In this document: piece by piece, positions 45,501 to 54,127 of the stretch | Layout of the letters: each line of letters starts with the position of its first letter | Numbering within the stretch: position 1 is the stretch's first letter | From: Flagellimonas marinaquae | GTDB taxonomy: Bacteria > Bacteroidota > Bacteroidia > Flavobacteriales > Flavobacteriaceae | Length of the DNA: 64,000 bases | Direction of reading: 5' to 3' | Assembly: GCF_023716465.1 (NCBI RefSeq) | Contig: NZ_CP092415.1 | Coordinates: 2,767,501 to 2,831,500 of the forward strand | Program-made: the position numbers and the translations under genes | The notes under the pieces: generated by a model | Databases searched by the model: none | The model's input: only the letters and a program-made list of their open reading frames with translations | What the model was told of the DNA's origin: nothing

Positions 45501-48500
45501 TGGCAACGACCTAATTTTGGATGATATCCAGGCAGTACAATCGCCGGAAATCTGTGAAAAAACTCAGGATATTATTGTGGTTGTGGAACCCAATAAAGCA
45601 TTTGAAGCTCAATTGTTGACCGTTGACGACCCAAGTTGTAACGGTGCAGCCGATGGCTCCATTACTTTTGAAGTGGGCAACTTTGATGCTGTGGCAGGAT
45701 TCGAATACTCTTTGGATGGAGGTGCCACCTGGATTGCTTCCATGTCATCTCCTGTGACAACGGCATCCAATTTGGCCGATGGAAGCTATACCGTTATGGT
45801 CAGAAAAGCAGATGAAACCACCTGTTCGGTAAGTTTTGCAGCTACTTTAACGGAACCTGCCGCCATAGTACCTTCATTGAACTTAACGGCCGACTATACC
45901 TGTTTCAATACAGGAGCAACATTAGAAGCTTCAGTTACGGGAGGAACACCGGGTTATACCTATCAATTGGAGGATACCTTGGGGAATTTGGAAGTCGCTT
46001 ACCAATCTAATCCTATTTTCTTAAATGTAGCGGATGGCGATTATTTAGTGCGGGTAAGGGATGCCAATGGATGCGATGTACTTTCTGCAGCACCGGTTAC
46101 GGTATCGCCTCCTGAGACCATTGTTTTCACTACTTCGTCCACGGCATGTTACGATGGTTTGAACAATGCTACCATTACGGCAACGGTTACCGATGGAAAT
46201 GGAGATTATACCTTTAGAATAAATGGAGGGGCATGGATAACCCCGACACCGTCTACCGATACCGAGTATACGTTTACAGGATTGGCAGAGGGTAGTTACG
46301 ATATAGAAGTGGCGGACGGATATGGCTGTGGACCTGTATTGCAGACCGTTGTAATTCTGCCCACGATTACCGCTCAAGTAGATAAGCTGGATGTAACCAG
46401 CTGTGGAGATGGCAATATTACCGTTACTCCAACTGGCGGTGATGGAAATTATGTGTATGCCTTTGTGCCCACAGGATCAACTCCTTTGGCAGGTGATTTT
46501 GGAGGGTTGAATACGGAAACAATTACCGCCGGAAACGAAGGTACATTTGATGTATTTGTAAGAGACAACAATGGGACTGCTCCCTATTGTGAATATAAAG
46601 AAACGGTTACCGTGTCGGCAGCACCAATTTTGGCCTTCACAACAACGCCAACAGCACCAGAATGTCACGATGGTATGGGTAGTATTGCGGTGAATATCAC
46701 ATCTGGGGATGCACCATTTACCATCGAGATTGTAGATTTGGACAATGGAGGGGCATCGGACCAAACCCTTAACAACGTGCTGTCCAATACACATACATTC
46801 TACAACCTGTCACCAGGGAATTATACCATCAATATTTCCGATACGTACGGTTGTCCTTTGTCGGAAACCCCGGTTACCATAAATAATCCAGATGAGCTAA
46901 CTGCCGATATTATTGGAAGATATCCATCAAACTGTGGAGGTGGACCAATGGACTTCGGATTTGATTTTGTTAACTATCCATTGACCTTGGGCACTCTGGA
47001 ATTTAGTGATGATGGTGGTGCTACTTGGCAAGCCACAGATCAACTCAGGGGATATAATTCAGGAGATTCTGTATATCCTTCCATAAGAACTGTAGACGGA
47101 ACGGGCAATCCAATTTGCCAGACCGATTTCCCTGAATTTATTATTCCATATCCATTGGATGATCTGGATATTACCATTTCTGCCGTGGTCGTGAACTGTA
47201 ATGAGTTGCAAGTAAAAGTCCAGGGATCGGAAGGTGTGGCACCCTACGAATATGCTTATTCGGACGATCCTTCCAGTTTTGATCCCGCTACGGCAACATG
47301 GATTGTAGGTGGCAACATCGATGATTCATCAGGGACTCCGGTAGTAGTTCCAGCTGGTCATGGAAATCATGTATGGACAGGTTTGGTGCCCGGAAGAACC
47401 TATGTGTTCTATGTTAAGGACAACAATGGTTGTGTAAGGCAGAGTAATGTAAACGTAAATGATCTCTTTGTTCACCCATTTGATATAACATCCAATATTA
47501 CCCCAGCTTGTAATGGATTGAACAATGGAAGTATTGAATACACCATAGTGGAAAACACCGTGTCACCTGGCTCCGAAATTGAGTGGACCTTCTACGATAT
47601 TTCTTCCGGTACGCCTGTGGTGGTAACTACAAGCGGCGTAAATGTTCCATTTTCTTCTCCTCAATCGCTAACGTTCAATGCTTTGGGTGAAGGGGAATAT
47701 TTCCTTGAGGTAACTAAAAAGGATGGCGCAAGTTCCGGATGTGTCAGTGCTTCTGAAAACGAAGCGTTGGAGGAACTGGATGCTTTGTCCGGAAGCCCTA
47801 CGGTACTGCAGGATATTACGTGTAGCAACCCAGGCCTAATCCAAATCCCGGATATTTCTGGAGGTGGAGGAACCTATTATTATGATGTTACCGGACCAGC
47901 CGGGTTTGCTGGAGTCTCTGGCACGTTGGACAACCCTATCGAAATCCCGGCCAATTCACCGGCAGGAACTTATAATGTATCTGTTGCCGACCAATATGGA
48001 TGTTCACAGAGTTTGGGAAGCGTACATTTGGACCTTGCCCCAAACCCAACAATAGATAGTATTGTTGTGGATAATTGTGATACCCAGGCCGATGTAAATA
48101 TTGTTATGGCCACAGGCGCCATGCCATTCTATTACTCTTTGGACGGAGGTGCTAATTATGTAAACAATGGAGGAACTTTCACCAATGTGGTTCCCGGAAC
48201 ATACACAGTAAGTGTTTTGGATAGTAACGGCTGTACCGCTACAGATACCGTTACCGTACACCCGACCATGCAGGCAAATGTTAGCTTGGCAGAAACTTTA
48301 GGTTGTGGAGCCGGTAACGAAGCTGAAATTTTGATCAATGTTACCAATGGTTCCACCACTTATGAATATGAAATATTGGGTACTTCCAGTACTTTGGTTG
48401 GAAGACAGGCAATGGGCGGCAGCACAGTTACCGAATTGGTAACGGTTGCAGATACTTATACCGTGAATATTTACGACATTGGGGTGGAAGGTTCTGAATG

Positions 48501-51500
48501 TTCCAGAACATTCACCGTTGAGGTTCCTGCCGCAATCCAGCCAAGTTTTACGGCCACTCCGACTGCTGTATCTTGTAATGGAGCATTGGATGGAACCATT
48601 GCAATCACAGAGAACAACAATGGTATTAATCCGTTGACTTATACATTGAGTCCAAATGTGGCGGTCTTCGACCCTACGACCAATAGTTTCAATAATTTAC
48701 CTGGAGGTATTTATGAGGTAACCGCTGTGGGTCAAAATGGATGTGATACAGTTGTTTCGAACATCGTAGTTCCAGAACCCAATCCTATCACTTTTGATGT
48801 GCCAACCGTAGATCCATTTGGTTGTACTTCAGGTAATGCTGCCGACAATGCCACAATTACGATCAACGTTGCTAGCATTTCCGGTGGAAGTGGCACATAC
48901 GTGCGCTACGAATTTATCGATGACGCAACTTCAACTATGCTCCAAACAGGAGCAAGCCCAGATTATATCCATGCAGATTTTGCAGGAGGCAATATCATTG
49001 CAAGAGTGGTGGACAACAAAGGATGCTCTGCCGAAATTATGGTCAATATTCCAGAGTTCGATGAAATGAATACGCCGACAATTCACGTTGATGATCCGAT
49101 CAGCTGTGCCAATTTGGGCGAGGATGTTACCATTAATGTTACAAGTAGCCTAACAAGTTACGCCACAGATCCGGCCAACTATCAATTTAGATTGTTGCCA
49201 TCGGCAGTATATCAAGCATCCAATCAATTTGTGGATCTTCCAGCAGGAAATCACACCTTTGGCGTATTGAACGTTGCTACGGGTTGTGAAATTACAATCA
49301 ACCATTTGGTGGAAGAACCCAACACTTTCGATGTAATTGTGGACAAATTGACCGATGCCGTTTGTTTTGGGGACGATGGTAGTATTCAATTGACTTTGGT
49401 GGATGCTTCCTATGCATCAGGTTTTCATTGGTATATTTTTGATACCAATGGTACACCGGCCGATCGCTCCGATGATGGAGCCTCAATATTGAATGGTTCA
49501 TCTATCAACCTTGGACCAACAGCTCCGATATTTGTTCCTGCCGGAGATTATGTAGTTGAAGTAGTGCAGGATGCATTCCCAGAGTGCAGCCAAGTGCGAT
49601 CGTTCAGTATTGCTACACCTTCGGCCCCTGTTACATTGAATCCAATAGACTTAACCGATGTAGGTTGTACCAATGATCAAGGAAGTGCTTTAATTTCTCC
49701 TGCGGGCGGACAAGGGCCATATTCCATGGATTTGACCCATGTGGGCAGTGGAACAACCACGAGTGTTACCGGAGTGAACAGCCATCTGTTCCAATCCTTG
49801 GTTGCCGGACAGTACAATGTAACCGTGACCGATGCATTGGGATGCACCCAGGTCTTCAACAACGCTTTTGAACTGTTGCTGCCCGACCCCATATCCGGGA
49901 CCATTTCCAATACTGGTTTAGTTTGCGAGGGAGATACCGATGCCTCCGTGACCATAAGTTTAAACGCTAGAAATGTGACCACGAACTACCGATATGTGTT
50001 GAATACATATTCCGATGCTTTGGGAACAACACTGTTAAGTTCGTCCACAACCTCAACATCGCCAACTTTCGATAATTTGGGAGCAGGGTTCTATAGTATT
50101 TCGGTAACGGACGATATGGCCTGCGACTTCGAATCCAGTATTGTGGAAATAGTACAGCCTACCGATGTAGATGCTATGTTGGTTACACATCAACCATTAA
50201 GTTGTCAGTCGGATGCTGAATTACTGTTGGTAGCATCTGGAGGAACAGCACCTTATACTTGGAGTACAGATGGCGTTAACTTTACCGCAATGAACGGGAC
50301 CGTTGCTTCCGATACACATCTATTGCAAAATATCACGGCAGGAAGCTACAGATATTATATAAGGGATAGTTTTAATTGTGTATCCACAATTTCCAACGAA
50401 ATAACCATTGCCCCAATAGAAACCCTTACCGTGGATTTGGACATCTCGGCGGCACAAGTAAATTGTAATGGTGAGAGTACGGCTTTTGTTGAGGCATTTG
50501 CCAACGGAGGACTTGGAAATTACCAGTATGCCCTATTTGCTAATTTGGCTTTGACCAACCAGGTTAGGCCCGATCAAAACAATGGTAGGTTCAGTGATTT
50601 ACCTGCAGGAAGCTATTATGTACGGGTGCAAAGTGAAGATTGTATCGTCATCTCGGAAGAGATCGTTGTAGAAGAGCCTACACCTTTGGTGGTAACCCCT
50701 ACCATTAACAATATTAGCTGTAATGGTGCCAACGATGGTAATGTGGTTCTGGATGTACAGGGCGGATCCGGTGATTATCAGTTTGCAATATCGCCCAACC
50801 TCAACCAATTTGTGGACGAGAATAGTTTTGATGATTTATCACCAGGCGATTATCGGGTAATCGCACAGGACAGCAATGGATGTTTTGAATTGATCGAGTT
50901 CACATTGACCGAACCCGATGAGTTACAAACAAGCTCAACCGTTACCAACGAGATTTGCTTTGGAAGTAGTGATGGAACCGTTTCATTACAAATTTCGGGA
51001 GGTACAGCTCCATACTATACGAGCTTAAATACCAATAACGATACGGATTTTGTTCAAGACCGATTTACTTACCAAGATTTGAGCAGTGGCACACACGTAG
51101 TGTTTGTAAGGGATGCCAATGGTTGTGAAATGGCCGAGGTGTTCGAAGTGCAGGCCGGAGCCAACTTAAATGGAGAGGCGGAAGTATTGTACGAATGTGA
51201 CACTATGGGAGCTGCGTCCAATGCAGTTCGGATTCTACTCGAAGATTCCGATGTTTACAGTGATGTGATTTTCGGATTGGATACCGATGATCCCAACCAG
51301 ATGCAATTAGATCCTTACTTTGAAAATTTGACGGCAGGGCAACATTACATTACGGCACTGCACAGCAATGGATGCATCAATACGTTCGAATTTAACATAA
51401 CCATTTTTGAACCATTGACATTGGAGTTGAGCGATCAAGACATCAACCGTATAAAAGCATTTGCAGAAGGAGGTGATGGTAATTATTCCTATAGTATAAA

Positions 51501-51888
51501 TGGAGGTCCGGAAACCTCGGATTCTGAATTCCATATTACAGCGACCGATACCTATACCATTACAGTTACAGATGGCAACGGTTGTAGTGTGTCGCAGGAT
51601 ATATTTGTTGAGTTTATAGATATAGAGATCCCAAATTTCTTTACTCCGGACGGTGATGGGCAGAACGATACTTGGGCCCCTAAGAATATTCAGCAGTACC
51701 CGAATATATTTATCAAAATATTTGATAGGTACGGTAGAAATCTGTTCCAATTCAAAGGCAATCAGGATGAGTGGAACGGAGAGTACCAGCTAAAAGGATT
51801 GCCAACAGGTGATTATTGGTACATTATCCGATTGAACGGAATAGAAGACCAAAGGGAATTTGTTGGACATTTTACCCTATATCGTTAA
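39529..51888 (+). CDS. Giant T9SS type B surface adhesin with SprB-like repeats
   Basis: A 4119-residue secreted protein. Signal peptide 1-31 (ending VQAQ). Residues 32-485 form an IgGFc-binding-like domain (PF17517 type), then an Ig-like unit and a DUF11 domain (about 555-670). Two thrombospondin type 3-like calcium runs (DSDNDGVNDITDLDDDNDG near 680; DTDSDGIPDSLDLDSDGDG near 855) surround a further beta domain, and a second DUF11 lies near 925-1070. From about 1300 to 4030 there are tandem beta-sandwich repeats of SprB type, each ending in variants of TVTDxNGC. The last 85 residues (IPNFFTPDGDGQNDTW to HFTLYR) are the gliding-motility-associated T9SS type B sorting domain. Likely a cell-surface adhesin for gliding or attachment. 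It is paralogous at its N-terminus to the next gene. Confidence 0.92.
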   Translation: MANFTSSYADRLLKSICILLMFFAFNQVQAQLSDLHYLPPLKQGRNNEAVQQQAVYLSTPEPVTFVVNAYRGTSATPVATFNISNTNPAVYTLPNGDNNITLVTNSNTGVVLNNSGLRFESPSGNKFYVNYRGYSGSQAASLTSKGRVAMGTRFKWGGVPNLGSHVSKSNTLGIMATEDNTTVTVFGYDPNCSFRLGNNAYGITDDTYTVTLDANESFVFENYVGNSPSNAHRDGWIGASIVSDKNIVISNGSMNYGRQANNSNRDAGIDQPVPENKLGKDYVFIRGNGASNGWTEFPLIIATADNTQVYVNGSGTPIATLDNGEFFEIPSSYYTSNTAGANMFVQTSKDAYAYQCIGGDSKAYTQGLNFVAPVNCLLPDVMDNIPDIRNMAGTNVTGGVTIIAAVNTPDANISVTDGNGSVTLPASNPVAGSTDWKTFFIPNLTGDVSVQSTGPIAVGFFGYNGNRGVAGYFSGFDTVPEVTLEVRGGTGCFVGSEIYEATGNFDAYQWYEDGVAIPGANGPSFAATRAGDYFVRGTKGPCTYDSQPLTALYCDPDVALEKTVDKPEIMEGETATFTIKVRNFGDGPLTNLQITDNIPAGLTLVSAFTITGSWSGNTWNIGTLNGGETAFLELEVQADEIDTLPLLSLINTAVNTQDQTDTNITEDVPSARIVVHNDSDNDGVNDITDLDDDNDGIYDEDECDTLLFNISNGDPHSGSLISVDNYLVFDVFSLDNSFNFNINGVDVAGEIQFQLGASGNFARFNDGTTYGEGGNPDIWTITGTHGSPLLRVVVDQAGEFQIFGARSSGGPLEPMNLTTPANVVNWDPTGNNTVSIGQDVVGPTNMRGVLLTAGCDTDSDGIPDSLDLDSDGDGCTDAVEFYKDENADGGDGGEYGSGVPVVDPTDGTVNAASYTQVYAPEILLGNTSENLSAVDINGQGISLGQTFQYVLRFQNTGDDDATNFAITDILPNNVTLDNVDVSNALGTTHSYDINTNTLQFQVPDALVEIGDPEYSIKITVTVSGNCSDFVDACSSELQNLAYASFQGVVNSTTYTDEPGSSNFPCDVTPQVATNNILDDLANCGQARTVQLCGDDALLTAGSGFATYTWALDNNGNGQIDGADTILDDGDADPSTLLVTNIGNYIVEKSGGGSCPDLTELITVERFGDTQTNPIISYFNQVNADSNPDNNIQGEIVTCSVDGDLLPKIFLCGENDEVTLQLGITDALDIVWQKLDEGSCSDAGDDCANKSNMCTWSDVVVQDNFTVTESGKYRVVINYKNGCFSRFYFNVFKNTLDIDYTPTDILCSTPGNIRVNGVGANYGFQLIDASNGNIVVPFSANNGPSFDITTSGTYTVQVTQLNPSTGDPIEGSCIFETEDIGILERNFQVDVDTTPADCNQLGTVSIQALNVLPNYKYELRLDDGSNGGLGTLIAQQNPTTDNTHTFNNVNPGNYNVITTTDDGCTDTKQITVNEIPELTLTALTTDNITCTAGVITLTPSGGTPNPDYQMAIWSKDGVDLYADPSDVPTSEMQTNTNFLFGYRGTPTTYFPNEDGDYQFIVFDDNGCYAISNSVRMEELGGLTVSATHSGIVCADSSTATLSVSVTGGTAPYQYSLDGGATYQTNNDFGNLPAGLYTITVMDSSGNAGTGCVENFDYEIDQPFRLTASPAIVQDASCDPNGALVKILNASGGQAPYTYSFDGGSNFVPTNDRYLMPGNYNLVVRDNLGCTYPMELEVPAMAADPDFTTTIDYACDGLATISIGTSNATDFDYTYSLNGSPNTPVDNNIFNNIGDGTHTVTVGYSSSIAPDQSTLFQENFGTGITTQIEEIGSGYCYEPQDGTETACNLGPAGILVNGEYTVTNFVTNPIPAWRSPNDHTGLTDGRFLAIDVSTLAGDFGVLWERNGIEVLPNQDITFSFWAYNLMVTSGNGNNPEVLVELVDGSGTVISSIPTNEIPKNTNADDWHFREVTFNPGANTTVGIVLRTNLNSDFGNDLILDDIQAVQSPEICEKTQDIIVVVEPNKAFEAQLLTVDDPSCNGAADGSITFEVGNFDAVAGFEYSLDGGATWIASMSSPVTTASNLADGSYTVMVRKADETTCSVSFAATLTEPAAIVPSLNLTADYTCFNTGATLEASVTGGTPGYTYQLEDTLGNLEVAYQSNPIFLNVADGDYLVRVRDANGCDVLSAAPVTVSPPETIVFTTSSTACYDGLNNATITATVTDGNGDYTFRINGGAWITPTPSTDTEYTFTGLAEGSYDIEVADGYGCGPVLQTVVILPTITAQVDKLDVTSCGDGNITVTPTGGDGNYVYAFVPTGSTPLAGDFGGLNTETITAGNEGTFDVFVRDNNGTAPYCEYKETVTVSAAPILAFTTTPTAPECHDGMGSIAVNITSGDAPFTIEIVDLDNGGASDQTLNNVLSNTHTFYNLSPGNYTINISDTYGCPLSETPVTINNPDELTADIIGRYPSNCGGGPMDFGFDFVNYPLTLGTLEFSDDGGATWQATDQLRGYNSGDSVYPSIRTVDGTGNPICQTDFPEFIIPYPLDDLDITISAVVVNCNELQVKVQGSEGVAPYEYAYSDDPSSFDPATATWIVGGNIDDSSGTPVVVPAGHGNHVWTGLVPGRTYVFYVKDNNGCVRQSNVNVNDLFVHPFDITSNITPACNGLNNGSIEYTIVENTVSPGSEIEWTFYDISSGTPVVVTTSGVNVPFSSPQSLTFNALGEGEYFLEVTKKDGASSGCVSASENEALEELDALSGSPTVLQDITCSNPGLIQIPDISGGGGTYYYDVTGPAGFAGVSGTLDNPIEIPANSPAGTYNVSVADQYGCSQSLGSVHLDLAPNPTIDSIVVDNCDTQADVNIVMATGAMPFYYSLDGGANYVNNGGTFTNVVPGTYTVSVLDSNGCTATDTVTVHPTMQANVSLAETLGCGAGNEAEILINVTNGSTTYEYEILGTSSTLVGRQAMGGSTVTELVTVADTYTVNIYDIGVEGSECSRTFTVEVPAAIQPSFTATPTAVSCNGALDGTIAITENNNGINPLTYTLSPNVAVFDPTTNSFNNLPGGIYEVTAVGQNGCDTVVSNIVVPEPNPITFDVPTVDPFGCTSGNAADNATITINVASISGGSGTYVRYEFIDDATSTMLQTGASPDYIHADFAGGNIIARVVDNKGCSAEIMVNIPEFDEMNTPTIHVDDPISCANLGEDVTINVTSSLTSYATDPANYQFRLLPSAVYQASNQFVDLPAGNHTFGVLNVATGCEITINHLVEEPNTFDVIVDKLTDAVCFGDDGSIQLTLVDASYASGFHWYIFDTNGTPADRSDDGASILNGSSINLGPTAPIFVPAGDYVVEVVQDAFPECSQVRSFSIATPSAPVTLNPIDLTDVGCTNDQGSALISPAGGQGPYSMDLTHVGSGTTTSVTGVNSHLFQSLVAGQYNVTVTDALGCTQVFNNAFELLLPDPISGTISNTGLVCEGDTDASVTISLNARNVTTNYRYVLNTYSDALGTTLLSSSTTSTSPTFDNLGAGFYSISVTDDMACDFESSIVEIVQPTDVDAMLVTHQPLSCQSDAELLLVASGGTAPYTWSTDGVNFTAMNGTVASDTHLLQNITAGSYRYYIRDSFNCVSTISNEITIAPIETLTVDLDISAAQVNCNGESTAFVEAFANGGLGNYQYALFANLALTNQVRPDQNNGRFSDLPAGSYYVRVQSEDCIVISEEIVVEEPTPLVVTPTINNISCNGANDGNVVLDVQGGSGDYQFAISPNLNQFVDENSFDDLSPGDYRVIAQDSNGCFELIEFTLTEPDELQTSSTVTNEICFGSSDGTVSLQISGGTAPYYTSLNTNNDTDFVQDRFTYQDLSSGTHVVFVRDANGCEMAEVFEVQAGANLNGEAEVLYECDTMGAASNAVRILLEDSDVYSDVIFGLDTDDPNQMQLDPYFENLTAGQHYITALHSNGCINTFEFNITIFEPLTLELSDQDINRIKAFAEGGDGNYSYSINGGPETSDSEFHITATDTYTITVTDGNGCSVSQDIFVEFIDIEIPNFFTPDGDGQNDTWAPKNIQQYPNIFIKIFDRYGRNLFQFKGNQDEWNGEYQLKGLPTGDYWYIIRLNGIEDQREFVGHFTLYR
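43430..51600 (+). repeat. Tandem SprB-like repeat-coding region
   Basis: Within the giant adhesin gene, units of about 80-100 codons recur, each with a Cys-containing start (such as ITCSNPGLI or PVNCNGES-like), a YxYSLDGG-type strand, a LPAGxYxV strand and an NGC end. The repeats are diverged in DNA, not recent copies. One non-repeat module interrupts them at about 44967-45550. Confidence 0.75.
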
Positions 51889-51933
51889 ATGAAGAGGAAA
51901 ATAAACAGTGTAGTTTAACCTAAAAACGACATT

Positions 51934-51978
51934 CGCAACATGAATTAGGGCTTTTACAACCAAAGGTTGCGCTTTTTT
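51934..51978 (+). terminator. Candidate terminator between the two adhesin paralogs
   Basis: CGCAAC (51934-51939) can pair with GTTGCG (51966-51971), and a smaller hairpin CAACC-AAA-GGTTG lies at 51957-51969. A T run (CTTTTTTAA) follows. It may end or attenuate transcription from the giant gene. Confidence 0.5.
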
Positions 51979-52015
51979 AAGGCTAGTATTTATTTTGTGT
52001 CAAGAATATAGAAAA

Positions 52016-54079
52016 ATGAGGCTTAGAACAACGATTGCGATACTGTGTTTTATGATGGCAAACTGGTCGTTCGCACAATTGAGCGACCTCCATTATTTGC
52101 CACCTTTGCGACAAGGACAAAATAATGGTGCCATACAACAGCAATCGGTGTACCTGTCAACACCCGAAACAACTCCATTCACGGTAAATGTATATCGGGG
52201 AACCAGTGGAACGCCGATAACTTCTTTCACGATTTCGAATGCAAGTTCTGGGCTGTACAATTTGCCCAATGGAAACAACAATATCACTTTAGTGGATGAT
52301 GGCAATACAGGAGTGGTACTCACCAATGGAGGATTACGATTTATTGCACCGGGCGGGAACAAATTCTATGTAAACTATCGCGGAAGGTCCGGTTCGCAAG
52401 CCGCTTCTTTAACATCGAAAGGGCGAGCAGCTTTGGGAACTAGCTTTAAGTGGGGCGGGGTGCCCAACTTGGGAACCCATGTGTCAAAATCCAACACTTT
52501 GGGCATTATGGCCACGGAAGATAATACGACCATAGATATTTTTGGTTACGATCCTAATTGCGAATTTAGAGTGGGTTCCAACCGAGCAGGAATTACCGCG
52601 GACAGCTACCAAATTGTGTTGGATGCCAACGAATCTTTTGTTTTTGAGACCTATATCGGAAACAATGCGACCCAGGCCCATGAAGATGGATGGATAGGAG
52701 CATCTATTGTATCCGACAAGGATATTGTGATCAGTAACGGATCCTTGAACTATGGACGGCAAGCCAATAGCAGCAACCGTGATGCAGGAATAGATCAGCC
52801 CGTGCCCGAAAACAGACTTGGTAAAGAATATGTTTTTGTAAGAGGAAATGGAAGCACCAATGGAGCAACAGAGTTCCCATTGATCATCGGTACCCAAAAC
52901 AATACGGAAATTTATGTGAATGGTTCGGTAACACCGATTGCAACCATTAACAATGGGGATTATTTTGAAATCCCCAGTGGCAATTACTCCTCAAATACGG
53001 TCGGCGCCAATATGTTTGTTAGAACCTCCAAAGATGTTTACGCTTACCAATGTATGGCAGGCTCAAGTGCAGTATATACCCAAGGATTGAACTTCGTGGC
53101 GCCCGTTAACTGCCTTATGACCGATACCATGGACAATATTCCGGATATCCGAGATGCGGCAGGTATTAACGTATCAGGTGGTATTACGGTCATTGCATCT
53201 ACCGCTACACCAGATAGTAATATTGTAGTTTCCGATGCAAGTGGAACCGTAGGATTACCTTCGGCCAACACGGTGGCCGGAAGCTCTGACTGGAAAACCT
53301 TTTATATACCCAACCTCAATGGAGATGTCAGTGTTCAGTCAACCGGGCCTATTGCCGTTGGATTTTTTGGGTTTAATGGAGCAAGAGGTATTGCAGGTTA
53401 TTATTCAGGTTTTGATACAGCACCGGATGTAAATTTACAGATAACAGGTAATTATTGCTTGCCCGGTGCCTCATTGGGGATTGCCAGTGGGGAAACCTTT
53501 GATGCCTACCAATGGTACGGGGACGGAGCTCTGATTCCCGGTGCAACCTCGGCAACATATAATGCCAGTATGGCGGGAGATTATTATTTGCGGGTGACCA
53601 GGGGACCATGTACCTACGATTCCAATACGATCGAAGTATACTATTGCGATGCCGATATTGTTCTCGATAAATCTACGGTCGATGTTTCAGTAAATGAAGG
53701 GGATCTGGTCACATTCGATATTTCGGTGGAAAGTCTAGGGCACGATCCTGTTACCAATCTACAAATAACAGACTTATTGCCCACCGGTCTGGATTTTGTG
53801 TCCGCGAGTGTATCCAAAGGATCGTTCAGTTACCCCAATTGGAATGTAGGCACCATGAGTAGAGGCGAACTGGTGACCATGACGTTGGTAGCGAAGACCC
53901 GATTGGATAATATTTACAATGCATCCGTAACCTACACCAATACCATTACCAATTCACAAGATCAAACAGATGGCAACATCACGACAGATAATCCATCAGT
54001 GGATGTTCAGGTCAATCGGATTGCTCCAACATCGGTAATTACCAACCGGAGAATTACCGTTCGCGTAAACCGAAATTGA
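52016..54079 (+). CDS. IgGFc-binding-like/DUF11 surface protein, short paralog of the giant adhesin
   Basis: A 687-residue secreted protein. I chose the ATG at 52016 because it directly precedes a signal peptide (ending SFAQ); an upstream frame from 51995 adds seven residues. It aligns without gaps of note to the first ~670 residues of the giant adhesin: shared blocks include LSDLHYLPPL, KWGGVPNLG, SKSNTLGIMATEDNTT, NYGRQAN, and DQPVPEN. After the DUF11 domain it stops with a short basic tail (VITNRRITVRVNRN). It has no SprB repeats and no recognised T9SS sorting domain, so how it is held at the surface is unclear. Probably a tandem duplicate acting with the giant protein. Confidence 0.82.
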   Translation: MRLRTTIAILCFMMANWSFAQLSDLHYLPPLRQGQNNGAIQQQSVYLSTPETTPFTVNVYRGTSGTPITSFTISNASSGLYNLPNGNNNITLVDDGNTGVVLTNGGLRFIAPGGNKFYVNYRGRSGSQAASLTSKGRAALGTSFKWGGVPNLGTHVSKSNTLGIMATEDNTTIDIFGYDPNCEFRVGSNRAGITADSYQIVLDANESFVFETYIGNNATQAHEDGWIGASIVSDKDIVISNGSLNYGRQANSSNRDAGIDQPVPENRLGKEYVFVRGNGSTNGATEFPLIIGTQNNTEIYVNGSVTPIATINNGDYFEIPSGNYSSNTVGANMFVRTSKDVYAYQCMAGSSAVYTQGLNFVAPVNCLMTDTMDNIPDIRDAAGINVSGGITVIASTATPDSNIVVSDASGTVGLPSANTVAGSSDWKTFYIPNLNGDVSVQSTGPIAVGFFGFNGARGIAGYYSGFDTAPDVNLQITGNYCLPGASLGIASGETFDAYQWYGDGALIPGATSATYNASMAGDYYLRVTRGPCTYDSNTIEVYYCDADIVLDKSTVDVSVNEGDLVTFDISVESLGHDPVTNLQITDLLPTGLDFVSASVSKGSFSYPNWNVGTMSRGELVTMTLVAKTRLDNIYNASVTYTNTITNSQDQTDGNITTDNPSVDVQVNRIAPTSVITNRRITVRVNRN

Positions 54080-54094
54080 CGGTTTCAACGAACG

Positions 54095-54117
54095 TGCCTT
54101 TTGATCAAAAGTAGGCA
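54095..54117. terminator. Palindromic bidirectional terminator
   Basis: TGCCT and AGGCA (54095-54099, 54113-54117) flank the perfect palindrome CTTTTGATCAAAAG between convergent genes ending at 54079 and 54128. Runs of T and A on either arm suit termination in both directions. Confidence 0.55.
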
Positions 54118-54127
54118 GGAAATACAA

